Below, piece after piece: positions 1 to 7,908 of a stretch of 64,000 nt of DNA. Position 1 is the first letter of the stretch. Every line of letters starts with the position of its first letter. The position numbers were made by a program, and so were the translations under genes. The notes beneath the pieces were generated by a model. That model made no database searches. It was given only the letters and a program-made list of their open reading frames with translations, and was not told where the DNA came from. Origin of the DNA: Marixanthomonas ophiurae (GTDB taxonomy: Bacteria > Bacteroidota > Bacteroidia > Flavobacteriales > Flavobacteriaceae); assembly GCF_003413745.1 (NCBI RefSeq), contig NZ_QVID01000001.1:372001-436000 (forward strand), written 5' to 3'.

Positions 1-2887
1 GCTTATCACCAGAGAACGAAATCGAGTAATTCTTTTGACGGTTGAACTTTACATTGAAGCGTTGAATATTGTTAATGTAATTGTAGCGTTTTCGATCACG
101 AGCATCAATCCAAACTTGCCCCATTTCACCATTGTATATCGCTACTCGTTCATTTTGGTGTGAATCAAAATTATACCCAAAGTACGATTTTCTTCCGGCA
201 CGATTAGTGAATTGAATTACCTTATCGAAGTAAGTAATACTTGCCAGACGTCCTTTCTTGACATTCTGTCCATTCAGGTTTTCTTGCAAGACTTCATTCA
301 GTCTAGCTGTTCCGAATAGCTCACCACGGTATGGAGAAATTACCTGATAATCCATGATATTGTCTGAGCCGGACTCTTTCATATCTACTTGAATGGATTT
401 AATCAGATGCTTTTCGAGTGTATCTTCATTTTCCCATATGTCAATTTTCACATCCTTATCTAATGTTCCTTCTTCATTCAATCGATTTAAAACATCTTCA
501 ACATCAGACTTAACTTCAAAATGATTAAGATTATCCGGTTGAGTATATAGAGAAGCCAAATCAATGATACCAGTTCCTTTTCTATCGATACGATTCTCCA
601 TTTGGCGCATGTTGTAGCCTAGTACACCGTGAGCTTCAGGTTCAGCAGACTTTACAAATTCAATAGTTTCTTTAAAGACCTTGCCTTTGCCGATGGGTGG
701 TAGCTGGTTTGGATCACCTACAAAAATTAACCGTTTGACATAATCCCAATGAATAGCACGGAATAGAGTAGCCATGAGCTCAAGATCAATCATTGAGGTT
801 TCATCAATAATGTATGTAGTCACCTGAGTTTCTCGCTTTCCACCATTTTTTTTCATCGTAAAGTTTGGATTTAACCATCCGCATTGAGCCAGAAATTGAT
901 GAATGGTCATGGTGTTTACTATTGAACCTTTGGTAGACTCACGCATGCGATCCGATGCTTTGCCTGTTGGTGCTAGTAAAAGGCATTTTTCTGTATTATT
1001 CGAACTAAGTTGAATTGCCTTAAGAATAGCATTAATCACAGTAGTCTTTCCTGTACCAGCTGCACCTGACAAAATAGCTAATGGCTTTGTGAATATCTGC
1101 TGACACACCTGTACTTGGCCATCAACAGCCTTTTTATATTCTTCAGGAGATTTTAGGTATATGGAACAGCCTGGTTTTAAAATTTCGTTCTCCCACTTCT
1201 GTTTGCTAAATGGTCGTTTAATTTCCACATCGACACGACCAATAAGGTTCCTGAGATTTTTCTCGATAAACCTCTCTTGGTCATATACATCCTTGTGGTA
1301 GAAATAAGTGATACCCTCTGCTGTTCTGGTAATAATCTTATGATCAAAAAAACCCTGATCAAACTCAATATACCCCTTGTTAAAATCATTTTTCTTCCAT
1401 TCCGGATAGTTAGCGAGTTTTCGATTCACAGTATCGAGGATTGACTCTTGGTCGATGAAAGAATGAACACCCTCCTTCTTCAGAACATCAATTATAAGTC
1501 CCCGTAGCCTTCTTGGATCATCTTTTGGAATCAGGATATCAATTCCCAATTCCTGAGAAGGCAATACTGCGTGATCAATCTTTTCGAAGTTAATCACATC
1601 GGAACCATCATCACCAATAAATTCCTCCTGAAGCAGAAACACATTTTCAATGATTTCTTTTGGAGTTGCCAGCAATCCATTTTCTGTTCGATTATCATTA
1701 AGAATAAGTTTTATCTGATGGGGTTTGAGATCAATTCTGCTAAGAACATTTTCTATCAGTTGCCTTTTCTCAGAAGACTCGATTTTAATGATCCAGTTTC
1801 TCTGGTATTGCTTTAATATGGCATCCGTAACATTATCGGAAGGAAAGTCTTTAAGATTTTTGTCATTGAGATACTGAAAGATTGTCTTCTTTGCTTTAAT
1901 ATCTTTATTCTTTGAGACTGCTTTCTTATAAAAGTTCATCAATTCAGGCATTTCCATCACTTCCAAGACAGAGAACAAACCCGGAAATGCACCTCTGTAC
2001 GTCCATAGGTCATTCTGAAGGCTCAGCAACCATTTCTTTCGTTCTTCCCAGTTCTCAGTATTATCGATCTTTTCTAAATAGTTGACTATTTCAGTTAGCC
2101 GCTCCACATAAATCAATGCATCATCATCAGAAATGTGTTTCGTCCCGTATTTGAAATTTTCAGCTATTTCAGGGATATAGGTGATGTGCTCCAAGACTTC
2201 TGGATTATCTCGATATTTATGGTATGGGATGGCGAATCCCTCATCAGGAAAATGAGAAGTGATTGGCAATTGCCAGACAAAGCCATCAGCATATTTCTTT
2301 CGATTGGGCTCTGATACATTCTCGTAGTACATAACATCTCCAACCTTCTTTACCCTAGAGATTCCTACCAGAACGAAATTTCTGCTATCTTCTTGGCTAA
2401 AGGGGTTGCTTTTATTTGCATAATAGAAAATTAAGCTTTGATCTGGTGATACTTTCTTGAAAAAATCTTTGGCTGCTTGTAAGCGTTTTGCATAATCATA
2501 GATTTGACTTGATTCTGGTCCGGCCTTGATGTCATCTGAGTACATTTGCTCATATGGCCATATGCAGGCAGTAGCAGCTGGGATTTCAAACTCAATTCCG
2601 CTAGAGTCGTCACGAAAAAAGTCTGGAGGATGACTCTCCCCTTTTACTGCTTTTGTTCCGAATGCATTAATGCTATATGAGCATGGAGGAATCCCATCAA
2701 TAGTTGAGCAATGGCATCCCGCTACACCTTTCTGTTCCTCCCAGTCCAAGTCTCGCGCCTTTGAGATTAAATCACCGGGGTAAGATTGCTGCCCAACGCA
2801 ATAGGTATTCTTCTTTGGTTCACGGCATACGTACCCATTCCATCCATCATCATGCCAGGCAAGTCTAAGTGAGATGTGTTTGGACAT
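1..2887 (-). CDS. RecD-like superfamily 1 DNA helicase, C-terminus beyond the left edge
   Basis: The frame is open from an ATG at 2887 to the window edge (962 codons), so the protein is partial. A Walker A motif (SGAAGTGKTT) lies near residue 605 and a Walker B motif (YIIDETSMID) near residue 694, followed by a GDPNQLPP motif; this is the RecD/TraA-type SF1B helicase core. The first 600 residues match nothing I recognise. They begin with five cysteines in 50 residues (C21, C30, C58, C60, C69), which could hold zinc or an Fe-S cluster. The late helicase motifs lie outside the window. Its place in an island with a type III restriction system suggests a role in defence or DNA processing, which is inference. 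The helicase assignment is firm; the biological role is unknown. Confidence 0.85.
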   Translation of the reverse strand, partial: MSKHISLRLAWHDDGWNGYVCREPKKNTYCVGQQSYPGDLISKARDLDWEEQKGVAGCHCSTIDGIPPCSYSINAFGTKAVKGESHPPDFFRDDSSGIEFEIPAATACIWPYEQMYSDDIKAGPESSQIYDYAKRLQAAKDFFKKVSPDQSLIFYYANKSNPFSQEDSRNFVLVGISRVKKVGDVMYYENVSEPNRKKYADGFVWQLPITSHFPDEGFAIPYHKYRDNPEVLEHITYIPEIAENFKYGTKHISDDDALIYVERLTEIVNYLEKIDNTENWEERKKWLLSLQNDLWTYRGAFPGLFSVLEVMEMPELMNFYKKAVSKNKDIKAKKTIFQYLNDKNLKDFPSDNVTDAILKQYQRNWIIKIESSEKRQLIENVLSRIDLKPHQIKLILNDNRTENGLLATPKEIIENVFLLQEEFIGDDGSDVINFEKIDHAVLPSQELGIDILIPKDDPRRLRGLIIDVLKKEGVHSFIDQESILDTVNRKLANYPEWKKNDFNKGYIEFDQGFFDHKIITRTAEGITYFYHKDVYDQERFIEKNLRNLIGRVDVEIKRPFSKQKWENEILKPGCSIYLKSPEEYKKAVDGQVQVCQQIFTKPLAILSGAAGTGKTTVINAILKAIQLSSNNTEKCLLLAPTGKASDRMRESTKGSIVNTMTIHQFLAQCGWLNPNFTMKKNGGKRETQVTTYIIDETSMIDLELMATLFRAIHWDYVKRLIFVGDPNQLPPIGKGKVFKETIEFVKSAEPEAHGVLGYNMRQMENRIDRKGTGIIDLASLYTQPDNLNHFEVKSDVEDVLNRLNEEGTLDKDVKIDIWENEDTLEKHLIKSIQVDMKESGSDNIMDYQVISPYRGELFGTARLNEVLQENLNGQNVKKGRLASITYFDKVIQFTNRAGRKSYFGYNFDSHQNERVAIYNGEMGQVWIDARDRKRYNYINNIQRFNVKFNRQKNYSISFSGDK

Positions 2888-2985
2888 TATAACTTTTTAA
2901 AATGTGTTATCATTCGATTATTTTTCATTTGCTTACAAAGTCTCGGCTATAAGTAATTGTTGTAAATAGTACTTTACGCAATTTT

Positions 2986-3996
2986 TTATATTATTTCAAA
3001 GGTTTTAATAAACTCCTGAAATTTCTTTTCGACATTATTATCATCTGTAACTTGAAGCATATAACTTTTCATTTTGTGATGGAAGAATACCGCTTTAGTA
3101 GTTCTTCCATTCTGGGTGTTCTCATAATAGACTGCATCAAATTTTTTATACTTCCCTCGATTATTCTTAATGGACATTTCGTCAAATTTTGCTTGATAAT
3201 AATCTAAATCATTTTTATTGAAATCAATTATTTCTTGTTCTGTTTGTCCTGCAAGGACTTTATCAAAACTGCTTACATTAATATTATAATCTGTACCATT
3301 ATCGTAAACGTGAAATGGTCTTGAATTATCATTCATTCCGTTTTGTTTCATTTGTTGTATTCTCAATCTATCGAGCTTTATTTCTTTATTACATTTTACC
3401 ATAAATCTCTCTTTTTGAAATACTTGGTAGCCATCTTCTATTGCTTCATTTTTATTAAATTTATTAGCAAAAGGAATGTTTAAAGTTTTTTCTTTCATTT
3501 CAATAGACTTTATGCTTTTAGCAATTTGAGCAAAATTATTGTCGCTGAGTGCCATTGAATTTATTGTAAATTGCTCCCTGTTATTTCGTACTATTGCAAA
3601 AACTCCGTATGATGTTAGGGTAACAATACCTACTCCTTGTTTTTTTAGATCTTCTTCATAGAAAGAAATAACTCCTTTAAAACCGCTTTTTTCAAATTCT
3701 TCTGTCCGAATCAATTCGCTGTTTTCAAATAAATCTTTAGTATTTCGCAATGTTAAATGTTCGTTGAGTTCAGTCTTTAAATCTGAATTTCCAATTTCCC
3801 CCATGCTAATGTTAAAATAAGTGTGTTCGCCTGCTTGCCAGGTAGTTTCGTTAGTCTTGCTGTATGTGTTTGGCAAATCAATCAAATATTTAGTTCCGAC
3901 ATCGAACTTTTTAAACGTTGTGTCCCTTTTTTCATTACAAGAATTTAAAATTAAGAGTACAAAAAATGCTGTAAAACAAACTATTAAGTTTTTCAT
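2986..3996 (-). CDS. Lipoprotein with two similar tandem domains
   Basis: The 336-residue product starts with a lipoprotein signal peptide: a hydrophobic stretch ending in LNSC, with the lipid-modified cysteine at C20. The mature protein seems to be built from two halves. Each holds a stretch like a small alpha/beta domain and ends in a helix with a similar phenylalanine/isoleucine pattern (near residues 165 and 330), which suggests an internal duplication. I recognise no family. The gene is the last of a three-gene minus-strand group, 12 bases after the J-domain gene, so it is probably co-transcribed with it. Anchoring in the inner or outer membrane is expected; the function is unknown. Confidence 0.7.
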   Translation of the reverse strand: MKNLIVCFTAFFVLLILNSCNEKRDTTFKKFDVGTKYLIDLPNTYSKTNETTWQAGEHTYFNISMGEIGNSDLKTELNEHLTLRNTKDLFENSELIRTEEFEKSGFKGVISFYEEDLKKQGVGIVTLTSYGVFAIVRNNREQFTINSMALSDNNFAQIAKSIKSIEMKEKTLNIPFANKFNKNEAIEDGYQVFQKERFMVKCNKEIKLDRLRIQQMKQNGMNDNSRPFHVYDNGTDYNINVSSFDKVLAGQTEQEIIDFNKNDLDYYQAKFDEMSIKNNRGKYKKFDAVYYENTQNGRTTKAVFFHHKMKSYMLQVTDDNNVEKKFQEFIKTFEII

Positions 3997-4008
3997 ATCG
4001 AATAATTT

Positions 4009-4515
4009 TTAATTGCAAGCTTTAAATAAAAGCATAATTATGAATCCGGAAATTGCATAATAGATAGCCATTTGAAACATTTTAGAACCAGCTTTTTTAG
4101 TAGCTTCTACACTTAAACCTACAATTTCTTGGAGTGTTTGTTTGGCTAAATCCACCGCTTGTCTACGGGCATTTCTCATCCATTTTTCTAATGTTTCATC
4201 TTCTACTTCATATTCGTAGCTCCTTGATTTTGTTTTTGTATTTTCTTCTTTCTTGTATTCCCGCTCTTCACGTTGATATCGATTTTGTTTTTTGAAGTCT
4301 TTGTATTTTGAATACTCAATATCATATCTTCTTCTGGCATCGCCATCTCTTAATATAAGATAAGCTTCATTGATTTCTTGCATTTTCATGGTAGTATCCT
4401 TACCAACATTTTTATCGGGATGCCACTTTAAAGCTTGGGTTTTAAAAGCAAGTTTTATATCAGCTTGAGTTGCTGTTTGAGGAATTTTAAGAATAGAATA
4501 ATAATCTTTAAACAC
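4009..4515 (-). CDS. Short J-domain protein with a C-terminal membrane anchor
   Basis: Residues 1-70 form a J-domain with the HPD motif at 32-34 (WHPDKN) and a typical closing DARRRYD segment, so the protein should stimulate the ATPase of an Hsp70 (DnaK). The Gly/Phe, zinc-finger and client-binding regions of full DnaJ are missing. A charged linker follows, and the last 20 or so residues are hydrophobic (AIYYAISGFIIMLLF), forming a tail anchor that would leave the J-domain in the cytoplasm. The gene sits between a small membrane protein gene (3-base gap) and a lipoprotein gene (12-base gap). The arrangement suggests recruitment of DnaK to the membrane; the client is unknown. Confidence 0.8.
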   Translation of the reverse strand: MFKDYYSILKIPQTATQADIKLAFKTQALKWHPDKNVGKDTTMKMQEINEAYLILRDGDARRRYDIEYSKYKDFKKQNRYQREEREYKKEENTKTKSRSYEYEVEDETLEKWMRNARRQAVDLAKQTLQEIVGLSVEATKKAGSKMFQMAIYYAISGFIIMLLFKACN

Positions 4516-4518
4516 AAT

Positions 4519-4734
4519 TTAGTCTTTTTTGTCTAGTTGATGTTTATCAGTTTCCGTAACTTCATTTTTTACTGGAGGTTTTTTCCAAACTGCTCGAATT
4601 CCTGCAACCATACCAGCAAAAAGAATTAATCCTAAAAATCCAGGTGTTCCACCTCCTTTGCTAGATGCTACGATAACTCCAAATAAAAAAATAAATCCAA
4701 TAATAATTCCGATAGTAACAATGACTTTTGACAT
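4519..4734 (-). CDS. Small two-helix membrane protein
   Basis: The 71-residue product has two hydrophobic segments (about residues 4-23 and 32-49) joined by a glycine-rich turn (SSKGGGTPG), and a charged C-terminal tail of lysines, aspartates and glutamates. It is not a known family to me. It is the first gene of the group that goes on with the membrane-anchored J-protein, three bases downstream, so translational coupling and a shared membrane role are likely. It is short, but the spacing and the clean two-helix pattern support a real gene. Confidence 0.6.
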   Translation of the reverse strand: MSKVIVTIGIIIGFIFLFGVIVASSKGGGTPGFLGLILFAGMVAGIRAVWKKPPVKNEVTETDKHQLDKKD

Positions 4735-4895
4735 GATTATATGTTTAGTTAGTAAAATTTTAAATTCGTTTTATTTTTTTCTTCGGGTTTCACGCAAATA
4801 AGTGTGTTTATTTCAAGGTTTAGGGTCTTTCTTCAATATTATGCACAATGGTCTCGGCCATCTGTAATTAAGTGGTTTAGCTAGTGTACACCAAA

Positions 4896-4919
4896 CTGAA
4901 AATCCTCTCAGATTTTCAG
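4896..4919. other. Perfect 9-bp inverted repeat in an intergenic gap
   Basis: CTGAAAATC and GATTTTCAG flank a six-base loop in the 210-bp gap between the HNH-like gene and the small membrane protein gene. There is no clear T-run on either side. It may be a weak terminator for the minus-strand gene upstream of it or a protein-binding site; nothing else is seen in the gap. Confidence 0.35.
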
Positions 4920-4944
4920 AAGTAGTCGAGAACAAGCAATATTG

Positions 4945-5994
4945 TTAGCCAACACTTTTATTTATAAAGTTTTTAAAGTTATTTTTAAAATCAGGTTTAA
5001 AAATATTGACATTAAACGTTTTTCTTTCGTTCCCGTTTTTTCCTGAAAACTGCATTGCTTTAAAAAATTCAGAGTCTAATCCCTTAAATTTTTCTTTATA
5101 AAATGTATTTGAACAAACCCAAGTTTCGCAATTAAATGCTATAAGACTTGATAATCTTCTATTAGTTCTTTTAATATTTTCCTTAAAAAACATATTTACA
5201 AAAGACTTTACTTTTGAAGCATCGTCTTTATGATACCCCATTAATAAAATTGATTTTCCCAAATAAGGGAAATATGAAATAAAAATTTCAGAAGTTCTTT
5301 CCATATCTTTCCCATATTTATATTGATAATCCATTATTTCTTGTGACGTATCGTAGGTGTAAATTGAGTTCAAGCAAAGTTCTGTTAAATCCATTTCTCG
5401 ATATTCAAAAAAAAACGATTCGGATTTATTATTTAAATCGCTCCACATTGAATTTGTGTAAAACTCTAAATCTTTAATTCCCAACTTGTTTTGACGTATC
5501 GTTTCTTTTAACATTTCGTCGTTTACCTCAACACCGGAATGATTTATTATACATTCTTGTATTTTGATTACAACTTCTTTTAGCCAAAGTTCATTATAAG
5601 CTGTTCTTAAAGCGAAAAGTAAGCAAGATTCATAATCGTTAAAGTCAATATCTCCTTGAGTTTCAATTTTGCTAAATACACTCGAATCGTGATTGTTACA
5701 AAAACCACTAAAAGTGTATATTTTATTAATACCTATTCTTCGAAGACCTACATATTCTTGCTTAAAATGATCTACTGATAATTCCCATAAATGATTGTCA
5801 TCTGCAATGGACGATAAAATTCCGTTTTTTTGCATTATATGAGAATTTATGGCTTTCTCATTGCAATTTGGATGCATACAAGTATTGGTACTGGATTTAG
5901 CTTTATCAGCACAATCAGTAAATATTTTTGCAATTTTTGGTCTTTCAGTTCTCAATTTTTGTTCAAATATTGGCTTGCCTTTATATAAAGCCAA
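4945..5994 (-). CDS. Hypothetical protein with an HNH-like Cys/His pattern
   Basis: The 349-residue product has CMHPNC (residues 39-44), then SH in AINSHIMQ, and about 45 residues later FCNNHD. This spacing of C-x4-C, SH and C-x2-HD resembles the zinc-binding frame of HNH-type nuclease domains, but the full catalytic pattern was not confirmed, so it may be degenerate. The rest is mostly helical with many aromatic residues and matches nothing I know. It stands alone, 210 bp from the J-protein group and 248 bp from the higBA operon. A nuclease or nucleic-acid-binding role in an island that carries restriction genes is plausible but inferred. Confidence 0.65.
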   Translation of the reverse strand: MALYKGKPIFEQKLRTERPKIAKIFTDCADKAKSSTNTCMHPNCNEKAINSHIMQKNGILSSIADDNHLWELSVDHFKQEYVGLRRIGINKIYTFSGFCNNHDSSVFSKIETQGDIDFNDYESCLLFALRTAYNELWLKEVVIKIQECIINHSGVEVNDEMLKETIRQNKLGIKDLEFYTNSMWSDLNNKSESFFFEYREMDLTELCLNSIYTYDTSQEIMDYQYKYGKDMERTSEIFISYFPYLGKSILLMGYHKDDASKVKSFVNMFFKENIKRTNRRLSSLIAFNCETWVCSNTFYKEKFKGLDSEFFKAMQFSGKNGNERKTFNVNIFKPDFKNNFKNFINKSVG

Positions 5995-6242
5995 ATGCGT
6001 TTATATTCCATTTATAAATAGCTATAAAAAGAGGGGAGTAGTTCTCAAATATAAACAAAATCTTTAATTATCATCAAAACCACCCTAGTTGCAAAAAAAA
6101 TATAGGATTTAGCCTTTTAGAAGATTTTTTAAAAACCATCATGTATTTAACAAATCAAATTTAGATGTGTATTCTTATTCCAAAATTGTGGTTAGACATT
6201 TTAAGATTGGTTTTCTCTTTAATTCTTTTGTTGGGTAAATAT

Positions 6243-7352
6243 TTATGATTGAGTTTCAAAATTGATAGGCTCAAACAACTCATTTCCCGTTCCATATGGA
6301 ATTCTTCTTTCATGTTGAAAACGACCTATAATACAAGCTGGATGAGTCCCGAATTTTTTCGCGAAATTTATGATATCTTTATATGTAAGAGGGTTAAAAT
6401 TAAGAATTTCATCCTCTTCTTTTTTACTTAATATCCAATCGGATGCGAATTCGTCCGCTTCTTTCTCAAACTCTTTATTTTCTCCATCCACATCTATATT
6501 TTCAATTGAAATATATTTTTTACCATGTAATAATATATGTCCGACCTCGTGGAAAAATGTAAACCAAAAAATATCATTTCTTTTGTATCGACCACTCAAT
6601 TGGATTAGAGGGGTGTCCTTTATCCACCTTGTTGATCCATGAATTGGTGCTTTCGGAAGACAAGGGGTATGCACAACTTTTACCCCAGCTGATTTGCATA
6701 TGTTATGTAATTCTTCAAAGAAATCCTTAGGCTGGTTGGCCATTAAAGCTTTTATCTCGTATAGTTTCTTTTTAAATAAATTCTTGTTAAACTCCGGGGT
6801 TCTAATTTGATCGGCTTGTAATTCACCTCTTCTTAGCCAAGCTGCAATAGCAGTAGCATTTTCTTGATTTTTTAGAGATATTCTGAATGCTACTCGTGTT
6901 CTCTGATTATAGTAATAATCTTCAAATCCTTTTTGAGAGGCTACCTCAAAAAATTTAAAAAGTTCTATTACTTTTTCCTCTGCCTTTCTTGTTTTTTTCA
7001 CCCATCCATATTTTACCATTTTTGCATATGGAAAATTTCTTGCCCATTCTTTGCATTGCTCAATGTTCTTCTGAAAATTTACGCGGGCCTCATATTCATC
7101 ATAATTTCTTTGAGCTTCATTCCAAAAATGTGCGGGTATTTTTAAAACTTGTTCAAAAAGGACAGCCATATCAGGAGTAATAGAGCTCTCGCCTTTTAAC
7201 ACAGCAGTAATAGTTTTTTCAGGTTTACCCGTTTTAATTGCAAATTCTTTGGCTCCTATATTTTTCTCTTCAAGTGATTCTATTAGAAATTCGGAAGGGT
7301 GTGTAACACTCTCCGGATAATAATCATTAATCGTTGCCATCTGTTCTGTCAT
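6243..7352 (-). CDS. higA: HigA-type antitoxin fused to an ImmA/IrrE-like metallopeptidase domain
   Basis: Residues about 12-85 are a HigA-family helix-turn-helix domain (HPSEFLIESLEEKNIGAKEF and onward), which in the family binds its own operator and neutralises HigB. The C-terminal half is an ImmA/IrrE-like peptidase domain with the zinc motif HEVGH at residues 268-272 and a downstream acidic EKEADEFASDW segment. At 369 residues it is more than three times the size of a simple HigA. The gene begins 18 bases after higB ends, the usual toxin-first order. The peptidase may link antitoxin removal to a signal; that is inference. Confidence 0.85.
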   Translation of the reverse strand: MTEQMATINDYYPESVTHPSEFLIESLEEKNIGAKEFAIKTGKPEKTITAVLKGESSITPDMAVLFEQVLKIPAHFWNEAQRNYDEYEARVNFQKNIEQCKEWARNFPYAKMVKYGWVKKTRKAEEKVIELFKFFEVASQKGFEDYYYNQRTRVAFRISLKNQENATAIAAWLRRGELQADQIRTPEFNKNLFKKKLYEIKALMANQPKDFFEELHNICKSAGVKVVHTPCLPKAPIHGSTRWIKDTPLIQLSGRYKRNDIFWFTFFHEVGHILLHGKKYISIENIDVDGENKEFEKEADEFASDWILSKKEEDEILNFNPLTYKDIINFAKKFGTHPACIIGRFQHERRIPYGTGNELFEPINFETQS

Positions 7353-7370
7353 TAAGTAATTGTTTGCTGC

Positions 7371-7703
7371 CTAGTGGTAATCGTCAATATCAATGATTTC
7401 GACTCCTACAATTTCTATCCAAATGTATTTACCGTCTTTATCAGTAGGGATGGGATCTTCTTGAGCTGTAAACATTAATCTATAAGGATGATCTAAATCA
7501 CATGCCCATTGTCCTTTTCTATTCCCGGATAATTCATGAAAGCGTCCTGGTTGATATCGCACATCCTCTAATGTCTCAGAAAACTTTAGTTGGTCTAATC
7601 TTTTTTTAAATACTTTATGTCTTTTAGGTCCTAACTTCTTGATTCCAGCTTTATCATTATTTGCACACTTGTTCAAGTTCTTTTTTCGAAATTTTATATT
7701 CAC
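7371..7703 (-). CDS. higB: HigB-type (RelE superfamily) toxin
   Basis: The 110-residue product carries the HigB signature: a basic N-terminal half, then RFHELSGNRKGQWA and the HPYRLMF strand. Family members are ribosome-dependent mRNA endonucleases. Its length is usual for the family and the conserved basic residues are present, so it looks intact. It is the first gene of a two-gene operon with the HigA-peptidase gene and has a good promoter about 60 bp upstream with a palindrome between its elements. It is likely repressed by HigA alone or by the HigBA complex. Confidence 0.85.
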   Translation of the reverse strand: MNIKFRKKNLNKCANNDKAGIKKLGPKRHKVFKKRLDQLKFSETLEDVRYQPGRFHELSGNRKGQWACDLDHPYRLMFTAQEDPIPTDKDGKYIWIEIVGVEIIDIDDYH

Positions 7704-7762
7704 TTAAATAGAATTTTTTCATTTTACCACCTTGTATTTTTTAAAACTCCTCTATTTAAGAA

Positions 7763-7793
7763 CAAAGATAGTTAATATTTTAATTAACACAAA
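7763..7793 (-). promoter_or_regulatory. higBA promoter with an operator-like palindrome
   Basis: On the minus strand TTTG (7790-7793) and TATCTTTG (7763-7770) are 19 bp apart, matching the Bacteroidota consensus TTG-N17-23-TAnnTTTG. The spacer contains GTTAAT and ATTAAC as an inverted repeat (7771-7788), well placed for repression by the helix-turn-helix domain of HigA. Transcription would start about 50 bp before higB. Confidence 0.6.
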
Positions 7794-7908
7794 ATGTAAA
7801 TTAAAAATTAGACTATAATAATTCCTTGGCAAAGGGAGGAGTGGTAGAACATCTAGTGCCCTAATTTCCATCAAAATTGAATCTGTAATTTAGCTATGAT
7901 CGCTTACT

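Noticed and set aside
4941-4951. GTTAGCC resembling an integron attC core
   Set aside because: It does not fit the GTTRRRY core, no paired inverse core was found, and it overlaps the stop of the HNH-like gene.
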